From: Taenia hydatigena
Taxonomy: Eukaryota; Platyhelminthes; Cestoda; Cyclophyllidea; Taeniidae
Direction of reading: 5' to 3'
Assembly (NCBI GenBank): GCA_036345935.2
Contig: JADWOT020000010.1
Coordinates: forward strand, 3,526,182-3,590,181
Length of the DNA stretch: 64,000 nt
The notes under the pieces: model-generated
What the model was told of the DNA's origin: nothing
The model's database searches: none
What the model saw: the letters and a program-made list of their open reading frames with translations, nothing else
Shown: piece after piece, positions 59,074 through 64,000 of the stretch
Layout of the letters: the number at the start of each line of letters is the position of its first letter
Numbering within the stretch: the stretch's first letter is position 1
Program-made: the position numbers and the translations under genes

Positions 59074-60394
59074 CGACAGATCGACGTTCCCAAAAATCAC
59101 ATTGAGTCTGTAATCCTTAACTTGACGATGGGCTGAATATTACCGATCCATCCTCTCCTTATTAATCTCATCAAATGAACTTTTCGGGTTGTTGATATAA
59201 AACACAGTGATGTGGATTCCTCATTCACACCACCACTTCCCGTGACGTCAACACTTCTCACAGCAGCATGTTTAAGACCATGCTTTCTGATTCGCACATG
59301 AATAAGAAACCACTTTTGCATAGAATTAACTCCAATTTGCACAACGTAATAAACGTAGGCATCGATGTATGCAAAAATAAACAGGGAGTGAAAATGAGCA
59401 AGTGGCTTTATTTGTAAACATATGGACTACAAGTTGCGCATTAATCAAACTGGCTGAGCAACATCGCATCTGTCATTTGACTCTCGTAACTTATTTCTTT
59501 ATGGCAGAGTTGGTACTTCAAATGTAGTCCTAAACGGAGGCATTTATGTGAAGATTCGAAGCTCGCCTTTATTGTCCCCCTTTCTTTAAGCAGAATGGTC
59601 TAAATGTGCCATATTTGATGGTTTATTTATATTTCGCACTGTAATGTTCCACTCCTCCACTGCTTAACTCATCCAACTGCAATTTTCCAACACTCACACC
59701 AACACGATCTTCTCTTTTGGAGAATTGTTAACGCATGGGTGACTAGAGACACCGACTGTACTCCCATCCCTCTTCATCGTGTAATATGATGCATATAAAC
59801 ACTGAGCATCACACAGTCTCCTATATTTTCTTCTTTGCTGTGTTCTGCGTGTTGTGTTAGAAAAGCCAATTAGGGAAGATAGCGCATAACTCTACAAATC
59901 CAATGAATGTTTGATCGTGCTTGAGCTCTCCGCAGAAATTAACGTGCAATAATCCAAATATAATTTTGTTTTGCGAGAAATTTATCATCTTCGCCATCAC
60001 GACTCACGTAAGATATCATCGCTATGTTGTGGTTGATATTCTACTTACCCGCTAGGAGCACAAGCCACAAACAGGAGGGACCGTTGCACTTGCATGGTTC
60101 ACAGCCCAATCAAACAAATTTTACACCTCCGCTGCTGTGCAACTACACCTCATGGTGTCAACAAGGTATGTGAGGATGCCTAAAGTAGACTATGGATCCA
60201 AACTTGAAGAGAATCAGCGGTATTTTACTGCGGTTTATTAGTGAGCAGTGCCACGGTGTTGGAGCTGCTTCGCACCTTGATTATTCTAAGTACGTCCGAA
60301 TTTCTGTTTCATATCACCTCAGACACTCAAATTACCAGATGTAGATTTACATTACTAGATACGGCTTAAGCCTAGCTGTTTAAAAAATTTTTTT
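59074..60394. other. Nothing firm
   Basis: A minus frame at 59,097-59,342 is unassigned. Around 59,640-59,700 there is faint similarity to 27,480-27,520 (CACTCCTC), perhaps the outer edge of the zinc-finger duplication. No gene is called. Confidence 0.3.
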
Positions 60395-60666
60395 TTGGTT
60401 CCAGACCTATGGGAAATTACTGGCTGCATTTCCTAAAACATTCGAAGAAGGTAGAGTAACCCAGCACCCAATCACAAGGTCGCACAATTGGGAAAGTGTG
60501 GTGAAACGACCTCAAATGGAATAAATGAAAGCTTTTCGAATCAGCAGACTTTGCGCCTCATTTAAGACACATACAGTGCAAACCTCTAATTTGAAAAGTC
60601 ATCATGAAGAGAACTCAGCCCAATGTATGGTAGCACTTAAATATGTTATCCCCCAAAGATAAGCTG

Positions 60667-61110
60667 GCAGAATTTGAAGCACTACCTCCCTCGTCTGCAC
60701 TACAATTAAGTGCAGCACGCAGAAGACGAAGACGCAAGCAATCAATTGCATCTCGTTCAGTTGAATGCTCGTGTTCTGCGTGTAAGAACACGACATCCAA
60801 ACCATCGGAATTGAGTCCTCAAATACTGCAGCGGTATTGTTTCCTGAGCCTCCTTTTAGAAGTACACCTTACTGGCTCCTGGAGTATAGGAGATTGAGGA
60901 GGGGCTAAGCTCTCAGAACTCTCAATTTTTCCGGAAATGCCTGGTTTGATGTTTGTGGCTCATTGCCATCTTCTATAAATAAAGAATGAATAAAACGTAC
61001 TTAAGAGGCTTTCCCGAAGGGCTAAGAGACACTGACTGCAATCAAATCATGCCAACGTGTGTCCTTATGAGGCATCTCATTTCAAAAAGCGTGCTGCTAC
61101 TCTCGGGACA
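60667..61110 (-). pseudogene. C2H2 zinc-finger gene, decayed copy 4
   Basis: Exon 3 (about 60,667-60,972, 306 bases, the same length as in copy 2) starts after TTTATAG. After an early shift the frame reads LAPPQSPILQEPVRC, TSKRRLRKQYRCSI, TGA, then GLDVVFLHAEHEHSTERD and CLRLRLLRAALNC. The TGA stands exactly at the second zinc-binding Cys (Cys codons are TGT/TGC, so one base change explains it). Upstream, at about 61,050-61,110, only the end of finger 2 remains: STLFEM, then RTHVG, with GC in place of the GT donor. The rest of exon 2 and exon 1 were not found. The 3' flank (60,395-60,600) matches 23,985-24,230, so the copy belongs to the same duplicated locus. Confidence 0.6.
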
Positions 61111-64000
61111 ATAAAAGCAGAATTAGAACTTGCATCTGCTGCGCCACAGGAGTTGTTGGTGCATCACCACTAGTTAGACAGACGAATATTTTTCGGAGAA
61201 TTTGCACCCATACATGCAACAGTGGGTTGTGCTTAGGGTTTAATCACAAGCAATGATTCTAGCTGCTGGGAGAAAATCATATCTAAGGTGATATAAAATC
61301 GCAGCCTATAAGCGTTTCATTGAATAGCCATTGCCATTCGCCTAGTTCTAGAATGTTATCACCATTTGCTACTAAGCGCTACGTTGATACGATATTCATG
61401 CAGTCTCTTTGGTGGTCGCAAGTTTTCATGTGGCCTGATTATCAAGCGCTAATATGGGCCGAGTGTGTTTGCTAATACTGGATGCTTTTACAGTCAGCTA
61501 TGCGTAGGACAGCGCCAGAGGAGAAAACAGGAGGTTATTGTCCTTCTACTTTGTTAACTGGCTCAAAATTGGGATCTGACTTCTTGCAAAGTCACTTATT
61601 CCCTTAGTAGCATTGTGGAAGTTTTCAGCTCAATAAGATTAGTCTGCGATTTGCCGATAAGGATAAGCAGGACAGACGCATTTAGAGGGGTGGATGCTTA
61701 CACATCCTCCCCTTTTTGGCCAAGGAACCTGTACTCATAAGATCGTGTAAACGTCTTGGAGGATGTGTGACCAGCGCCAGGAATGGGTGGTTGATACGTA
61801 GGTGACAGTTGCACTAAAAATTACTTTAGCAGGTTGCACGGGGGGAAGTGATGTGTGAGGGTTATAGTCAGCAGGTCCATCGCGCGAAGAAGATTCTACG
61901 AACGGAATTGGTTTCTCCAGGGAACGTAGACGGAGTGTGAGAACGTACGTGGTGGAGCTTCTCATTGCTGCGGCGAATCCGATACAGATTTCTGGCTCCG
62001 CGATCGAATTGAGATTGTAGTTGCCGCGATAAAAGCATATAACATGACTGGCGGAATCTCATTTACTGTCGTATGTGAGGGTTAATATGCGTGGTTGACG
62101 TGTACCAAACTAACTTCATTATTAATTGATATTAAAATAATCTCATATGTTTCAAGCATAAGGAGTGGCGATTCTATGAGTCGCCCATTTATTTGAGAAA
62201 AATTTGGGAACGTGTCAGAAACTTCTTACAAGCATTTTAAGAGTTTAATCCGACACTCTGCATTGCACGTCCTCAATCTTTTAGCGACAGTTTGTTCAGC
62301 ATATTTATAGTCATTTGGCCCACTTTTTGTAAGATTCTACATAAAATTGTCTATGCAGATTTGTTAAAGCTAACTGATTGGAAATAGTTAGGGGAGACTA
62401 CGGATGTTTTGCAAAGAGAATCTCTAGTATGACGTAGTTAAGAGAAAAAGGAGCAAAAGAAAGCAAAGCCTCTATCCATAAACATGTACTTAAAGGTCAT
62501 AGCACAGTGCACAGTCATACGATAGTGTGGCAAAGTGACCATGGCATCGTTGAGTAAGGTATCGCAGGTGTGCACGAAATAAATTGAAGGAAGCTCAATT
62601 GATGATTGATGCAGAAGTGGGTTAGTACGTTGTGTACTGACGGATTGGTATGGAACCAATGTACCGAGGTAGGAGTAGTACAAATAAAATGTTTGAGAGG
62701 TTGAGTAGCATCATTAAAAATGGACGGACAAGTAGAGATTGCTATGATTTGTTTTAAATGGACAATAATAATGACTTGTGTGGATGAGCATGTCAACAGA
62801 TGAGGGGTGGAAATGCGGACAAATACGGAACAATGCATCAAAAGGAAAAAGCGAGAGTGCAACAGAGTGAACAGATTTGTAGGATGGAACTAGATGGCAA
62901 AATTATATACAATTTTCCCTGCCTATAATTAAGAGCCAAAAGGTGTAATATAATGGGAGGCGGTTAGTCCATATAGCTCTTGTCAGGCAGGAATGTTAAA
63001 AAAGGAAAACAACTCTAGCTAAAAATCGGGACCTAAAAGCATCAACGATGTGCCGAATTGAGTTCTACGGTCACTTGTTCATAGAGTGAATAGAGCTGGC
63101 TTGCATTGGTGACCAAAGAATGAGTAAATAAGGTGTGGTCATGAATTCTTGGTCTTCGTACACGTGGTAGGCATGGCTTTCCAGCTATTTGAGGTGATTG
63201 CCACCATCCGCCGAAGTAGCAAGGAAGCAAAGTTGAGGTGTTTATGCAGATCTCATCTCTTGTTCTTCCAACATATCTCGATTGCCTATTTTAGGGACTG
63301 AGTAAGGCAGAAAAACTCCGTGGACTATGGAAAGATTGCCTGCTAACACAGGCCAGTAGTAAAATTAGCATGCATTCCTTAAAACATGTAAATGGTGGAT
63401 TAACCAGCAGTAGTTTATCAAGCTTGGATTCTAAGCGTGAAACAGACGAAACTAGCCCTGCACCAGAGGTAGAGCGACAGTTGAAATTTTGAGTCTGATT
63501 GTGCATCTGCTCAGTGGAAATATTGTTTGATGCCCACATTTAGGGAAACTATGAACCATAAACACAGTTAATGCTCACGCGGCTAATCGCGGTGGTGCAA
63601 AGGAGTTGGACATGGGTGGATGAAGCGTGTGGAAGGCATTAAACCCATCAGCAGGTATTTTACTCAGATGATTGTGTACAACCGTAAACAACCTTTCGCA
63701 AATAGTTACATTCAGTGTGAATTATGCAGAACAGTCGTGCAGAGTCAGCTCGATGTAGAATTCATCCTCAAATCATAGCCTTTTAATCATGGTTACTAAT
63801 TCTAAGTGGAAAACAAATCTTGAAATGAAGGCGGAGGCCTTGGTATACAAATGGGTGTGAGTAATTTAAGACGTGGTGCGTTGCACGCGACGTGATAGCT
63901 GGTTGACCAGCAGACACGCCGTGAATGCAACACGGATTCTCGCGTTAAACATGGCCTTACGCTGACTTAGTGTAAACAGCTGTGTCACGATTAAAGTACA
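61111..64000. other. No supportable gene
   Basis: Open frames reach at most 115 codons (minus, 62,515-62,862), are rich in His/Thr/Ser and have no motif, splice support or second copy. No ~50-base-family block, retroelement or RNA gene was seen. Confidence 0.35.

Noticed and set aside
62515..62862. 115-codon minus-strand open frame
   Set aside because: Low-complexity His/Thr/Ser composition, no motif, no splice edges and no second copy.

Overview
This window looks like gene-poor, repeat-rich nuclear DNA from an invertebrate animal. No long bacterial-style genes occur: the longest open frame is 178 codons. What coding sequence can be read sits in short exons with GT/AG-type introns of about 65 to 350 bases. 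There are C2H2 zinc-finger and F-box remnants, and a decayed Ty3/Gypsy retrotransposon. A helminth-like, repeat-laden genome would fit, but nothing seen here fixes the species, and I do not claim one.

The dominant structure is duplication. At least eight pairs of segments recur inside the window, mostly linking its left half (4-32 kb) to its right half (38-61 kb): 6.3-6.9/44.8-45.5 kb (direct), 8.7-9.1/53.0-53.4 kb (direct), 12.4-14.9/54.1-59.0 kb (direct, with two large indels), 21.0-22.6/41.9-43.4 kb (inverted), 22.6-23.2/38.6-40.2 kb (direct), 23.5-25.4/27.4-29.5 kb (direct tandem), 30.6-32.5/48.0-49.9 kb (inverted), and a small inverted pair at 37.2-37.8 kb.

Through these runs a degenerate family of about 50-base units. 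Its key words are ATGAAATGGAGCCGAAGGAG followed by AATTGATTTCACAACGTCGA. It forms blocks at about 22.8, 25.1, 29.2, 31.3-32.5, 39.0-40.3, 48.1-49.2, 50.4, 56.0-56.6 and 59.0 kb, in both orientations and twice with a head-to-head switch. One whole block (about 713 bases at 56 kb) is absent from the matching copy at 14.2 kb, so blocks of this family can appear or disappear as units.

Gene content is almost entirely broken. A small C2H2 zinc-finger gene family exists in four decayed copies: 4.4-5.45 kb on plus, and 24.3-25.1, 28.0-28.9 and 60.7-61.1 kb on minus. They share exon boundaries, yet each carries stops, frameshifts or lost splice sites. An F-box gene resembling FBXO4 at 16.5-17.3 kb has two in-frame stops. 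A histidine/cysteine-rich short protein gene exists as a diverged pair at 6.3 and 44.9 kb, the latter open for 116 codons except for one TAG. A Ty3/Gypsy element (minus strand, 9.7-12.9 kb) keeps recognisable gag, protease, RNase H and integrase pieces but has lost the reverse-transcriptase core.

The remaining long stretches hold no gene I can support. A few intervals have open frames with splice-like edges and are listed at low confidence. I found no tRNA, rRNA or CRISPR array. All readings are by eye; alignments between copies were made manually and boundaries are approximate to about 10-50 bases.
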